A DNA stretch of 64,000 nt from an uncultured Bacteroidales bacterium (GTDB lineage: Bacteria; Bacteroidota; Bacteroidia; Bacteroidales; Paludibacteraceae). The position numbers and the translations under genes are program-made. Where the stretch lies: assembly GCA_934728255.1 (NCBI GenBank), contig CAKVEC010000009.1:55615-119614 (forward strand), written 5' to 3'. Of the stretch, positions 17,722 to 26,722 are shown one piece after another. The notes under the pieces are model-generated. The model was not told the origin of the DNA. It worked only from the letters and a program-made list of their open reading frames with translations, and made no database searches. Positions within the stretch are counted from its first letter, which is position 1. Each line of letters begins with the position of its first letter.

Positions 17722-19953
17722 ATGAAGAAACTGTTTGTAACCCTTTTAGCGGTTCTGGCGTATCTGCTTCCGCTGTCCGCTCAAGTGTATCTCGACCCGT
17801 TGGCACCTATGGATGCCCGCATTGAGGACGCTCTCTCGCGTATGACCATAGAGGAGAAAATTGCCATTATTCATGCGCAGTCCAAGTTTTCTTCCCCCGG
17901 TGTGGCACGTCTGGGTATTCCCGGACTCTGGTGCACCGACGGACCTCACGGTATCCGCCCGGAAGTCAAATGGGACGAGTGGGAGCAGGCGGGGTGGACG
18001 AATGACTCCTGCTTTGCTTTTCCCGCACTTACCTGCCTTGCGGCTACGTGGAACCCCTCGCTGGCGCAACTCTATGGGCGTTCCCTAGGCGAAGAGGCTC
18101 TCTACCGTGGCAAGAACGTGGTGCTCGGTCCGGGGGTGAATATCTACCGTACTCCGCTCAACGGACGCAACTTCGAGTATATGGGTGAAGACCCTTACTT
18201 GTCGTCTGCAATGGTCGTGCCGTATATACAGGGCATGCAATCCTGCGGCGTGGCGGCGTGTGTGAAGCATTTTGCGCTCAACAACCAGGAGGGCAACCGC
18301 CATACAGTCAATGTGACGGTGTCCGACCGCGCCCTCTATGAGATCTACCTGCCCGCTTTCCGTGCGGCGGTGGAGCAGGGAAACACGTGGTCTATTATGG
18401 GGGCGTACAACAAGTACCAAGGGCAGTATGCCTGCCACAACCATCGCCTTCTGATTGATATTCTTCGCAATGAGTGGCATTTCGACGGCGCAGTCATCTC
18501 CGACTGGGGCGGCACGCTCTCTACCGATGAAGCGATCCGCAACGGGCTCGACCTTGAGTTCGGTTCGTGGACGGACGGACTCACCGACGGCACCTCCAAC
18601 GCCTATGATATGTACTATCTCGCGCAGCCGTACCTGAAAAAGATTCGCAGCGGCGAGGTGGGGACGGACGAACTGGACGACAAAGTACGTCATGTCTTGC
18701 GCCTTATCTTCCGCACTTCCATGAACCCAAACCATGGTTTCGGCAGTCTCTGCTCCGAGGCACATATCGCCGCAGGTCGTGCGGTGGCTGACGAGGGTGT
18801 CGTCCTCCTCAAAAACGATCATATCCTTCCCCTGCAAGAGGGCAAACGTATTCTCGTGGTTGGGGAGAATGCCATCAAGCAGATGACCGTTGGTGGCGGC
18901 TCGTCGTCGCTCAAGGCTAAATATGAAATCTCTCCGCTTCAGGGTATCCGTGAGCGTGCGGGCGAAACCAATGTGCGCTATGTGCGTGGTTATGTGGGCG
19001 ATACGGGCGGCGAGTACAATGGTGTTACTACCGGTCAGGACTTGACTGATCACCGCTCTGCGGCAGAATTGACCGACGAGGCGGTCGCTGCTGCGCGTGA
19101 AGCCGATGTGGTTATCTTTGTCGGTGGTCTCAACAAAGCCGACCATCAGGATGCTGAGGGCTGCGACCGTCTGCAATACGACCTGCCCTATGGACAACCC
19201 GAACTAATCACCGCTTTGGCGGAAGCCAACAAGAACCTGGTGGTGGTAATCCTTTCGGGAAATGCATACGCCACGCCGTGGCTGCCTGAGACTGCAGGTT
19301 TGTTGCAAGCATGGTTCAGTGGCTCAGAGACAGGACACGCCATCGCCGATGTTCTCTTTGGCGATGTCAATCCTTCGGGGCGTCTGCCGTTCACGTTTAT
19401 GCCTGCGCTCAACGATTATCCTGCTCACCAGTATGGTGCGGCTGCCTACCCCGGTATCAACGATGAGGTGGAGTACAAAGACGACATCTTTGTAGGCTAC
19501 CGCTATGCCGACCTCTATGGTCGCAAACGCCCGATCAAATATACAAGCCAAGGCGTAGTATATACGATCAATGCCCCCATGCATAAGCCTGTATTCCCCT
19601 TCGGCTATGGTCTGAGTTATACCACGTTTGCTTATTCCGATGCAGCCTTGTCCGGCAATACCGTTTCGGTGAATATCACCAATACGGGTTCCCGTGAGGG
19701 CAAAGAGGTGGTGCAACTCTATATCTCCGACCGCAAGTCGTCGCTCGTCCGCCCTATGAAAGAACTGAAAGCTTTTGAAAAAATATCCCTGCAACCGGGT
19801 GAGACCAAGACCGTGCATTTCACCGTTACCGATGATATGCTTTCCTATTTCGACCCCGATTTGCACCAATGGACGCTCGAACTGGGCACTTTCGACCTCC
19901 TCATCGGTAGCAGTAGCGCGGCTATACACGCCTCGCTCCCCTACAAACGCTAA
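17722..19953 (+). CDS. GH3 family beta-glucosidase
   Basis: Periplasmic or exported exo-acting beta-glucosidase with signal peptide (about 1-20, ending LSAQ). The GH3 N-terminal TIM barrel carries RLGIPGLWCTDGPHGIR, NVVLGPGVNIYRTPLNGRNF, the KHF-NNQE segment (CVKHFALNNQEGNRH) and the nucleophile aspartate in VISDWGG. The C-terminal alpha/beta domain (about 370-590) includes VLLKNDHILPLQ and the fibronectin-like domain includes FPFGYGLSYTTFAYSD. At 743 residues it matches the BglX-type size without a PA14 insert. As the last gene of the locus it would release glucose from the oligosaccharides produced by the GH30 enzyme. Confidence 0.95.
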   Translation: MKKLFVTLLAVLAYLLPLSAQVYLDPLAPMDARIEDALSRMTIEEKIAIIHAQSKFSSPGVARLGIPGLWCTDGPHGIRPEVKWDEWEQAGWTNDSCFAFPALTCLAATWNPSLAQLYGRSLGEEALYRGKNVVLGPGVNIYRTPLNGRNFEYMGEDPYLSSAMVVPYIQGMQSCGVAACVKHFALNNQEGNRHTVNVTVSDRALYEIYLPAFRAAVEQGNTWSIMGAYNKYQGQYACHNHRLLIDILRNEWHFDGAVISDWGGTLSTDEAIRNGLDLEFGSWTDGLTDGTSNAYDMYYLAQPYLKKIRSGEVGTDELDDKVRHVLRLIFRTSMNPNHGFGSLCSEAHIAAGRAVADEGVVLLKNDHILPLQEGKRILVVGENAIKQMTVGGGSSSLKAKYEISPLQGIRERAGETNVRYVRGYVGDTGGEYNGVTTGQDLTDHRSAAELTDEAVAAAREADVVIFVGGLNKADHQDAEGCDRLQYDLPYGQPELITALAEANKNLVVVILSGNAYATPWLPETAGLLQAWFSGSETGHAIADVLFGDVNPSGRLPFTFMPALNDYPAHQYGAAAYPGINDEVEYKDDIFVGYRYADLYGRKRPIKYTSQGVVYTINAPMHKPVFPFGYGLSYTTFAYSDAALSGNTVSVNITNTGSREGKEVVQLYISDRKSSLVRPMKELKAFEKISLQPGETKTVHFTVTDDMLSYFDPDLHQWTLELGTFDLLIGSSSAAIHASLPYKR

Positions 19954-19989
19954 TCCAAGGTACAATAAGAAATACGTGTTGTTTTCTGA

Positions 19990-20028
19990 AACAGGCTGCC
20001 TGACATTCATCGGGCAGCCTGTTCTTTT
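19990..20028 (+). terminator. Terminator of the polysaccharide utilization locus
   Basis: A perfect 11-base stem AACAGGCTGCC/GGCAGCCTGTT (19990-20000 with 20013-20023) is followed by CTTTTG. It stands 36 bases after the GH3 stop, between convergent transcription units. A weaker dyad at 20039-20055 (CAACGCA/TGCGTTG) might serve the opposite strand. Confidence 0.75.
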
Positions 20029-20163
20029 GCTGTTATGGCAACGCATTGTGCGTTGTCAAATAATGTTTTGGTGTGCTTTTGCCATTCTGCTTATCGTGGT
20101 GCAAAGCATCGCATTGTGCGCAGCACGCACCCCTATCCGCCGCTAATGCGTTCTATCTTTCTA

Positions 20164-22248
20164 TCAGTTTACCCGCCTGCCTGTCGCATCATAAATCACA
20201 CCATTGCGCACAAGATATATCCAGTTGCCTATCAACATCTTATACGTGCTGTCGGCATCGGATTGGTCGCCTATATAGGTAGGTGTCAATCCTCCTCCTA
20301 CAAATAGAGCGATGTAAGTTCGATTGCCTGTTACTATCACTTTGCGTGGATTATCGGTATTGCCGTCGTCCCATTGCAGGAAACGGTTGCTGCCTTTCGG
20401 CGTGGCTGTTATCACGGCAGTGGCGTTCGGAGCATACACACCTCCACCGCTCACCTGTCCCGTCTCCGGTGTAGCACTTTCTACGGTTATGGTATAGCGG
20501 ATGGCTTCAAAATAGGCGGTAAATAGGGTGTCAGAGGTGAGGCGCACCTTACGCTCTATGTCCGTATTGTAGTCCGACCAGCGCACAAAACGATAGCCCT
20601 CTTCGGGTATTGCACGCAGCATCACATCGGTGCGATAGGGATAATTGCCGCCGCCGGTTACTCGTCCGATCATTGTATCTGCCGGCATGGCGGTCAGATT
20701 GAATACTTTCGGTGCAAAGAACGCCGTATAGGTGGTATCCTGGGTAGCCACTACCGTGCGCACGGCATCGTCCTCGCCATCGCTCCAATGCGCAAAACGA
20801 TAACCATAGGTGGCTTGCGCTCCAATCTCTACCTGTTTGCCCTCTACGCATATTGCCGAACCGTAGGCTTTGCCCATCGCCCTGTTGGCAGAGACGGCAT
20901 GGATATGTACGGCTTTCATTGCGGGGTCGTCGGGGTGCAGTGGGTCAAATTCGTCGTCGGGGTCTGCGGGGACGGCTTTGGCTGTCAGCATAACATCTTC
21001 TGTCCCTATCGTGTAGGGTAGTTCTATCTCCCTGGAAAGCAGCGAATCTTTTTCGTACCACCCATCGAATACATAGCCGAAAGCCACCGCAGAACGCAGC
21101 CTTAGTGTCGTACCGGCGGGGTATGTGCGTCCCGAACTGAGGTTAAACGTTACCACATCTTCCGGGGCGGAAACTATTTCCAGCCGGCTATAGATAATCC
21201 GCTCTGCCCGCAGGGTAAACGTTGCATCTTTCGTCCCAACTATATAGGAAAACACCGGAGCCGATGCCACCAATTCATCGTCTCTATACCACCCCTTAAA
21301 CACATAATCCGCATTCATTGTGGCACGGATAATCAGTGTGTCGCCCTCATAGTATCTGGCTTCCGTGGACAGGTTCAGTTGAGCCGCCCCGTCGGGTTCG
21401 CAAACCAATCGTACCGCACTGGTCAGTTCGGTGGCGGGGTCGTCTGGATACTGCGGATCAAAGTCGAAAACCGCCACCAACTCGGCATCATAGTCTCCTA
21501 CTGTATAAGTAAATGTGGCTTGGTCGGTCAAATACGTTCCGTTTAGTGTCCAATGTGAAAAAACATAATCCGTATAGGCTTTGGCAGATAGTCTTACCTC
21601 CTCGCCGGGAGCATACCGCCCGCTCACATCGGACACTTCTCCCGCCTGTGTATCATCTGCCGCTACCGAAACAGTATAATGCGGAGTATGACTGAACACC
21701 GCTGTCAGGGTCGCATCGCGGTTCCCCATTGTATAGGTACACTCCTTTTCATACGAATAGACCTCCCCCTCTTGCAACCAGTACAGGAAGTGATAATCCG
21801 TATTAGGCGTGCAGCCTATCTCCACTACGCTGTTCGGATAGTAATCCCCCGCGCCTGTCAATATACCTGCCCCTTGCATATTGGTCAAAAGGTTCAGGCT
21901 GTGGGTCGCTATCTTCGCCATATGCGCCACAAAAAACGTATTCTTAGGTGTAACCATATAGGTAAAACCTGTCTCTTCGGAGTAGCGCACCCCGTTTTGT
22001 GTCCAATAGTCCAGCCGATATCCCTCTGCCGGCGTACAATTGATGTGTACGCTTACGCCTGCGGCAAATGAACCTCCCCCGGATACTGCTGCCCCTTCTT
22101 CGGGTTCGGCACTTATGCTTACTCGGTATGCGGCAGCAGGGTCTGGCGGTAAGACAGGGTCAAAGTCGTCCTCTTGCTGCGCTCGTACGGGTAAGGTACC
22201 CCAAAGTGCAACTATGCACAGGTGTATGATGAAAAGATATTTCTTCAT
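20164..22248 (-). CDS. Secreted InlB B-repeat-like protein (eight repeats)
   Basis: Secreted protein with signal peptide (MKKYLFIIHLCIVALWGTLP, ending VRAQ). It consists almost wholly of about eight repeats of 70-85 residues of the divergent InlB B-repeat type, each with a pattern like GY.F..W..(N/D)G followed by Y.V......L.A.F (for example YVFSHWTLNGTYLTDQATFT and YRFVRWSDYNTDIERKV). The tail MLIGNWIYLVRNGVIYDATG resembles that of the 16309-17571 protein. The start at 22248 is preferred to an upstream in-frame GTG because it begins a normal signal peptide and has AGGCAGCAGG in front of it. It begins 11 bases after the stop of the BspA-like gene, so the two form an operon. Likely surface adhesin or binding protein; function unknown. 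Confidence 0.8.
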   Translation of the reverse strand: MKKYLFIIHLCIVALWGTLPVRAQQEDDFDPVLPPDPAAAYRVSISAEPEEGAAVSGGGSFAAGVSVHINCTPAEGYRLDYWTQNGVRYSEETGFTYMVTPKNTFFVAHMAKIATHSLNLLTNMQGAGILTGAGDYYPNSVVEIGCTPNTDYHFLYWLQEGEVYSYEKECTYTMGNRDATLTAVFSHTPHYTVSVAADDTQAGEVSDVSGRYAPGEEVRLSAKAYTDYVFSHWTLNGTYLTDQATFTYTVGDYDAELVAVFDFDPQYPDDPATELTSAVRLVCEPDGAAQLNLSTEARYYEGDTLIIRATMNADYVFKGWYRDDELVASAPVFSYIVGTKDATFTLRAERIIYSRLEIVSAPEDVVTFNLSSGRTYPAGTTLRLRSAVAFGYVFDGWYEKDSLLSREIELPYTIGTEDVMLTAKAVPADPDDEFDPLHPDDPAMKAVHIHAVSANRAMGKAYGSAICVEGKQVEIGAQATYGYRFAHWSDGEDDAVRTVVATQDTTYTAFFAPKVFNLTAMPADTMIGRVTGGGNYPYRTDVMLRAIPEEGYRFVRWSDYNTDIERKVRLTSDTLFTAYFEAIRYTITVESATPETGQVSGGGVYAPNATAVITATPKGSNRFLQWDDGNTDNPRKVIVTGNRTYIALFVGGGLTPTYIGDQSDADSTYKMLIGNWIYLVRNGVIYDATGRRVN

Positions 22249-22259
22249 TACCTGCTGCC

Positions 22260-25200
22260 TCACTTAACCACACATTTTATCGTATTGCTGTCTGCCACCA
22301 CCATATACACACCTGCAGGCAACGGTAGCAATCCGTTCTGTCTGCCGTTTGCCACCATCATACCCGCTGCATTATATACTTCCACCGGCTTATCACCCTG
22401 TATATATAGCCCGTTCTCGGTAGGCTCTATATGTACACCATCGGCGGTGTTGTCTATGCCTTGTGGGGCACGACTCCGCACAAGGGCGAAACGGTTCGTG
22501 TGCATACCCGCACCTGCGGAGAATATATAGTCGCCGTCCGTAAAATCATGCAGGCGGTCTTGTTCGCGGTCAAGCAGATAAAAAGCGGTGTCCATACGTG
22601 TTGCCTCTATCGTGTACATATCCGCTTTGGGCAGGCGCACGCCTAATTCTATCGTTCCCGTACCCATCGGACGCTCGTTGATGGCATACTCTACATTGTC
22701 ATTGTCGTAGGAGAATACTTGTGGCACGCTGTTGTCCGTGGTCATAAATTTCGCTGCATCCGCCCCTATGTCATACCCAGAACCTGCCCCTTCGTTAATC
22801 ACGATGCGGGTCTTGTCGCTCGCTGTCTCCGATCCTATGCTCAACTCTATCAACCGCCGTCCCATCTCCTTGCGAGGTGTGCGTGCTGCGGCTTGCCGAC
22901 GTTGTTTGCGCTGTTCGTCCATCTGCTGTTTGGTCATCGCCTTGCTGCGGTCAAAGGTCAGTTCCGCATCCTGCTCATCCGCGTTTTGCAGGAAAAAGCC
23001 CTCGTAGGGTGAGAAATAGTACTCGTCATCGCCCGGGCGCACGGTGCGATAGTTGCCTGTCGCTACATCCCATACCGTGATCGGCACAGTCAGGTTCAGG
23101 TCGTCTATGTTGTAGTATCCTAAGAACGGATTGGAAGCATAGTTCCAACTTGAGTTATTCGCCTTGTCCGCGGGGAAGAACTTCAAAACAATCTGTTCTA
23201 TTAGGCTGCAGAAATCGGGCGCAGGCACCACAATTGATATGTCACCACTGGTCGCGAAGTTGAACTGGAAGATATAGCCGTGTCCGGGGTATAGATACTC
23301 TTGCCCTGCCGGCACGCGCTTCCAACCTGTCGTATCCCTTTGTGCGCGTATCTGTCCGTCGTACTCGTAAATGACGTACTTTGCATCTGCATGTATATTC
23401 GCTATGCGCACTTCAAATGGGAAACCCAGAAAATACCACTTTTTCCCCATAATGGTTATGTTCTGTATCAGCGAGTCCACACGCAGGTTGCACCCCGCTA
23501 TCACCGAGCCCCACGCCTCGTCGCCGTCGCTCCCTATCACTATATTGCCAACCCCTGTTGTGTCGCATTCGCCTTCCTCTATCGTCAGTCCCGCACCGGG
23601 GTACAACAACGCATTCGGGTTTCCCTTCAACGGGTCGTCCTCGCAACGTATAGTAATGTCCCCCGTCCCATAGAAATCGTCATATACAAAATCCTTGTCC
23701 ATCCGCTCGCGGTGAATAAACTGTGACCATTGTGTGTCGTACAGGTATTTCATCTCAGTGTCTTCCACATTCGGTACGTAGAGTATCGCATTCGCATTGG
23801 CGTAAGGCGAGAACGTGTTTTGACCAATCGTGAACGGGTCGAACAAATAACTATATACGCTTTTCACTTGGCAGTCCTTGAACGCATAGTCCTCAATATC
23901 CGTTACCAGTCCGGGAATGTCCACATTGCGCAGATTGGTGCAATCCGCAAATGCATGATGCCCGATCTTCGTCAGTTTATTCGGAAATTGTACATTATCC
24001 AAGTTCGTACACCCCACAAACGCATTTGCCGCCACCTCGGTCAGAGTGTTAGGCATCGCTACAAAATTCAGCCCCATGCAGTACGCAAAAGCCAACGTGT
24101 CTAATGCTGTCAAGTGCGGCGGCAAGATAATCGTATCCAATAAACAATGATTGAAAGCACCGGTCTCTATCTTTGTGATACTGTCTCCGAGAATAGATAC
24201 TTGTTGCAGGTTGTTATTCCCCGCAAACGCATATCGGGAAATAGTTGTCAATTTGGAGTTCTTTGGAATGGTCAGTGTCTGCAATAAACCTCCTGACTCA
24301 GGCGCATCTGCAGCGTTATACACCAGATCGGAGTGAGCGTTGTCATAATAGCGGGTATAGTATCCGCTGTTTCCGTCTCCGCCTCCGGCAAATGCTTTCT
24401 CACCTATCGTCTCTACATTTGCGGGGAGAAAAACAGAAAATAAACCCGTTCCCTGAAATGCCGATTTCCCGATTGTGGTAAGCGCCTCAGGGAGTGTTAG
24501 TGTGCTGAGTGCCGAGCAACCTAAAAAGGTGCTGTCGCCTACTGCCTGTAAGTTTTCCGGAAGCACCACTTCACGCAAATAGGGGGCGTTAAACACATTC
24601 TGCTCTATCCAAACCACGCTGTTGGGCAACACCGCTTTGCGGATATGCGTCCCCGTTCCGGTAAAAGAATATGCCGTCAATGTGTCTTGCTTCGAGTGAT
24701 ACCCTTTGGTATATTCGTAGTCGTTGGCTACTATATGTGCGTCCCGTAGGTCTATGTCCAACAGGTTCGGCATCTGGTTGCGCATCATCATAATGTCGTA
24801 ACCGTTAATCGTGCCACTGATGGTCAGTGAGGTGATCTTTTTTAGGCTGTCCACCCCCAAGGTATGCTGCAATGCTGATTTGTCGGACATCGCTTCCAAA
24901 TGCACCGTGGCGGCAGTTTCATTTTTTGGTACTATAAGTTGATAGCCTTTCCATACCGCTTTATATACATCTACATTCGGTACAAGAAAAATTGTATTTC
25001 CCATAAATGCATCCTTCCCTAAGGTAGCAGGCGTATTGCCTAATACCGTAACGGATAATATCTGCGAGGTAAAGGCATTCTCCCCGATACTGGTTACGCT
25101 TTCGGGAAGCGTAATCTCCACCAACGCAGGGCAGTCATAAAAGGCCCGATCTCCTATACTGACGGTATTTTTCGATAACTGTACCGACTGTAATCCGTAG

Positions 25201-25796
25201 CAACCTTCAAAAGCACGACCTTCAATGGTGGTTACGTTTTCCGGTATTGTGATAGATCTTAGTGAATGGCATTGATAAAAAGCCAACGCTGTTATATAGT
25301 GCATACTTTTGGGAAAATCAATGGTTTCCAAAGATGTGCAATACTCAAAAGCCGAATTGGCAATGATGGTTACCCCCTCCGGTATTTTTACCGATCTCAA
25401 TGAAATACAATCCTCAAAAGTACGCACCTGTATCGCTGTTACGCCTTGCGGTATCTCTATTTCCGTCAAGTTCGAACAACCTACAAAGGCATAATCTCCA
25501 ATTTCAGCAATACTATTAGGCAACGAGACGGCTGTCAGTGAGGCGCAATTCCCGAAAGCATGGTTCCCAATCATCGTTACAGTATATGTCTCTCCGCTGT
25601 ATTCCACACTTTCAGGCACAACCACCTCACCCGAATAGGAATTGTAGTTCAGGTCTCGGTAGGTTACCGTGGCAGTATAGACATCGTGGGCTGTATCGTG
25701 GTTCAGATCATAATAGATACCGTCTATCTGCGCCGTATAACCCCATGCACGTACCGACACTGCCAAAAATAAACAAAAGGACAAAACTTTCTTCAT
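22260..25796 (-). CDS. BspA-like leucine-rich repeat surface protein with T9SS type A sorting domain
   Basis: Signal peptide MKKVLSFCLFLAVSVRAWGY (start 25796 chosen; an upstream in-frame start would add 21 residues ahead of it). About residues 25-700 are LRR_5/BspA-type repeats with the pattern AF..C..L..(I/V).(I/L)P..(V/L)..IG..AF, interrupted by a non-LRR segment near residues 300-360. A beta-rich middle follows (about 700-1090), then a C-terminal T9SS sorting domain (about 1115-1178: ENGLYIQGDKPVEVYNAAG, LPLPAGVYMV, IKCVVK). Such proteins are exported through the T9SS and attach to the surface, where BspA homologs bind host proteins or other bacteria. It has its own promoter at 25909-25939. 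Confidence 0.92.
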   Translation of the reverse strand: MKKVLSFCLFLAVSVRAWGYTAQIDGIYYDLNHDTAHDVYTATVTYRDLNYNSYSGEVVVPESVEYSGETYTVTMIGNHAFGNCASLTAVSLPNSIAEIGDYAFVGCSNLTEIEIPQGVTAIQVRTFEDCISLRSVKIPEGVTIIANSAFEYCTSLETIDFPKSMHYITALAFYQCHSLRSITIPENVTTIEGRAFEGCYGLQSVQLSKNTVSIGDRAFYDCPALVEITLPESVTSIGENAFTSQILSVTVLGNTPATLGKDAFMGNTIFLVPNVDVYKAVWKGYQLIVPKNETAATVHLEAMSDKSALQHTLGVDSLKKITSLTISGTINGYDIMMMRNQMPNLLDIDLRDAHIVANDYEYTKGYHSKQDTLTAYSFTGTGTHIRKAVLPNSVVWIEQNVFNAPYLREVVLPENLQAVGDSTFLGCSALSTLTLPEALTTIGKSAFQGTGLFSVFLPANVETIGEKAFAGGGDGNSGYYTRYYDNAHSDLVYNAADAPESGGLLQTLTIPKNSKLTTISRYAFAGNNNLQQVSILGDSITKIETGAFNHCLLDTIILPPHLTALDTLAFAYCMGLNFVAMPNTLTEVAANAFVGCTNLDNVQFPNKLTKIGHHAFADCTNLRNVDIPGLVTDIEDYAFKDCQVKSVYSYLFDPFTIGQNTFSPYANANAILYVPNVEDTEMKYLYDTQWSQFIHRERMDKDFVYDDFYGTGDITIRCEDDPLKGNPNALLYPGAGLTIEEGECDTTGVGNIVIGSDGDEAWGSVIAGCNLRVDSLIQNITIMGKKWYFLGFPFEVRIANIHADAKYVIYEYDGQIRAQRDTTGWKRVPAGQEYLYPGHGYIFQFNFATSGDISIVVPAPDFCSLIEQIVLKFFPADKANNSSWNYASNPFLGYYNIDDLNLTVPITVWDVATGNYRTVRPGDDEYYFSPYEGFFLQNADEQDAELTFDRSKAMTKQQMDEQRKQRRQAAARTPRKEMGRRLIELSIGSETASDKTRIVINEGAGSGYDIGADAAKFMTTDNSVPQVFSYDNDNVEYAINERPMGTGTIELGVRLPKADMYTIEATRMDTAFYLLDREQDRLHDFTDGDYIFSAGAGMHTNRFALVRSRAPQGIDNTADGVHIEPTENGLYIQGDKPVEVYNAAGMMVANGRQNGLLPLPAGVYMVVADSNTIKCVVK

Positions 25797-25908
25797 AGTC
25801 TGATTGATGATTATTGAATAGGATTTGAGGACTATATTTTTGATGATATATCTGAACATATTTGATGAAATTTTTCGTGCGTTTGTTTTTATACAACATA
25901 ATTTCGCA

Positions 25909-25939
25909 CAAAGTTACACAAATATATTGGTTTCTACAA
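25909..25939 (-). promoter_or_regulatory. Promoter of the BspA-like gene
   Basis: Read on the minus strand: TTG at 25939-25937, 20 bases, TAACTTTG at 25916-25909. This is a perfect Bacteroidota promoter with a leader of about 110 bases. Confidence 0.8.
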
Positions 25940-26020
25940 ATAAAACTGGTTTCTGCAAATAAAAATGCTAAATCCGATGCGCTATCCTCATTCAGTTGCC
26001 CCCGCATACTCCAAAAAAAC

Positions 26021-26063
26021 GTTTCTAAATGAAAACTACCAAGTGTTTCTAAATGAAAACTAC
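26021..26063. repeat. Short direct repeat, 19 bp twice
   Basis: GTTTCTAAATGAAAACTAC occurs at 26021-26039 and 26045-26063, 24 bases apart, in the gap between the divergent units. Confidence 0.8.
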
Positions 26064-26116
26064 AAAGCGGTCTCCGTTGTAGCCGTATTCGGCTGCTATA
26101 TCCTAATGTTTCCGCC

Positions 26117-26135
26117 GCGGGCTTGCCAAGCCCGC
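26117..26135. repeat. Dispersed palindrome GCGGGCTT-GCC-AAGCCCGC, copy 1
   Basis: Eight-base stem with a 3-base loop, identical to 59084-59102. It is followed by TTTTCTTT, so here it could also act as a terminator. Confidence 0.75.
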
Positions 26136-26159
26136 TTTTCTTTATAATCTACCATACAA

Positions 26160-26203
26160 ACACGAGAGATATACGAAGGATACCCGAGAGGTACACGAAG
26201 GAT
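26160..26203. repeat. Phased array, four 11-bp units
   Basis: ACACGAGAGAT, ATACGAAGGAT, ACCCGAGAGGT and ACACGAAGGAT stand in perfect 11-base register. They are followed by a GC-rich stretch (about 26210-26380) with a dyad GCGGACG/CGTCCGC (26260-26276). No gene is seen in the 25940-26553 gap. Confidence 0.75.
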
Positions 26204-26553
26204 AACGCTGTTTTTGCCGCTGTTTACCCCGCAATTGCCACCGACCTCCCGCCGGGGACGCGGACGCCTCGTCCGCGGGGTCCTACAAGTCCGTAGGCGA
26301 AGTTGGGGCTCTCCTCGTCCGCGGTAATTGGGCTGTTGGAACGTGTGGAGACGACGCACCCCGCGTCGTTATGCGCCACAGCCACACCGAATGCTGTAGC
26401 GATACGAAAGCCTGTGATATGAGTAAAACTCCTTATCGTCTCGCATTCTCAAAGAATAACTTTTCTTGCCGTCTATAATATATGTGTATAGTGGATGAAA
26501 ATATGTATATTTATGCAAAATGAAAGTTTTTCTGATTTTTTTGTGTTATTTTG

Positions 26554-26584
26554 TTGTGTGTATTATTATTTTTATGTAACTTTG
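26554..26584 (+). promoter_or_regulatory. Promoter of the adhesin/barrel operon
   Basis: TTG at 26554-26556, 20 bases, TAACTTTG at 26577-26584. It lies about 140 bases upstream of the first adhesin-like gene and is the only clear promoter before the four tightly packed genes. Confidence 0.75.
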
Positions 26585-26722
26585 CGACTGTTTTTGGTAT
26601 TTGTCTGTTATTTAGTTTGCTTGTTGGTGCTTATTTTTGGGGAGGAAAAGATAAATATAACTCAATGAATATACGTATATAGGTTACAAAAAATAAGTTT
26701 TGATAGTTAATTTTATTACAAT

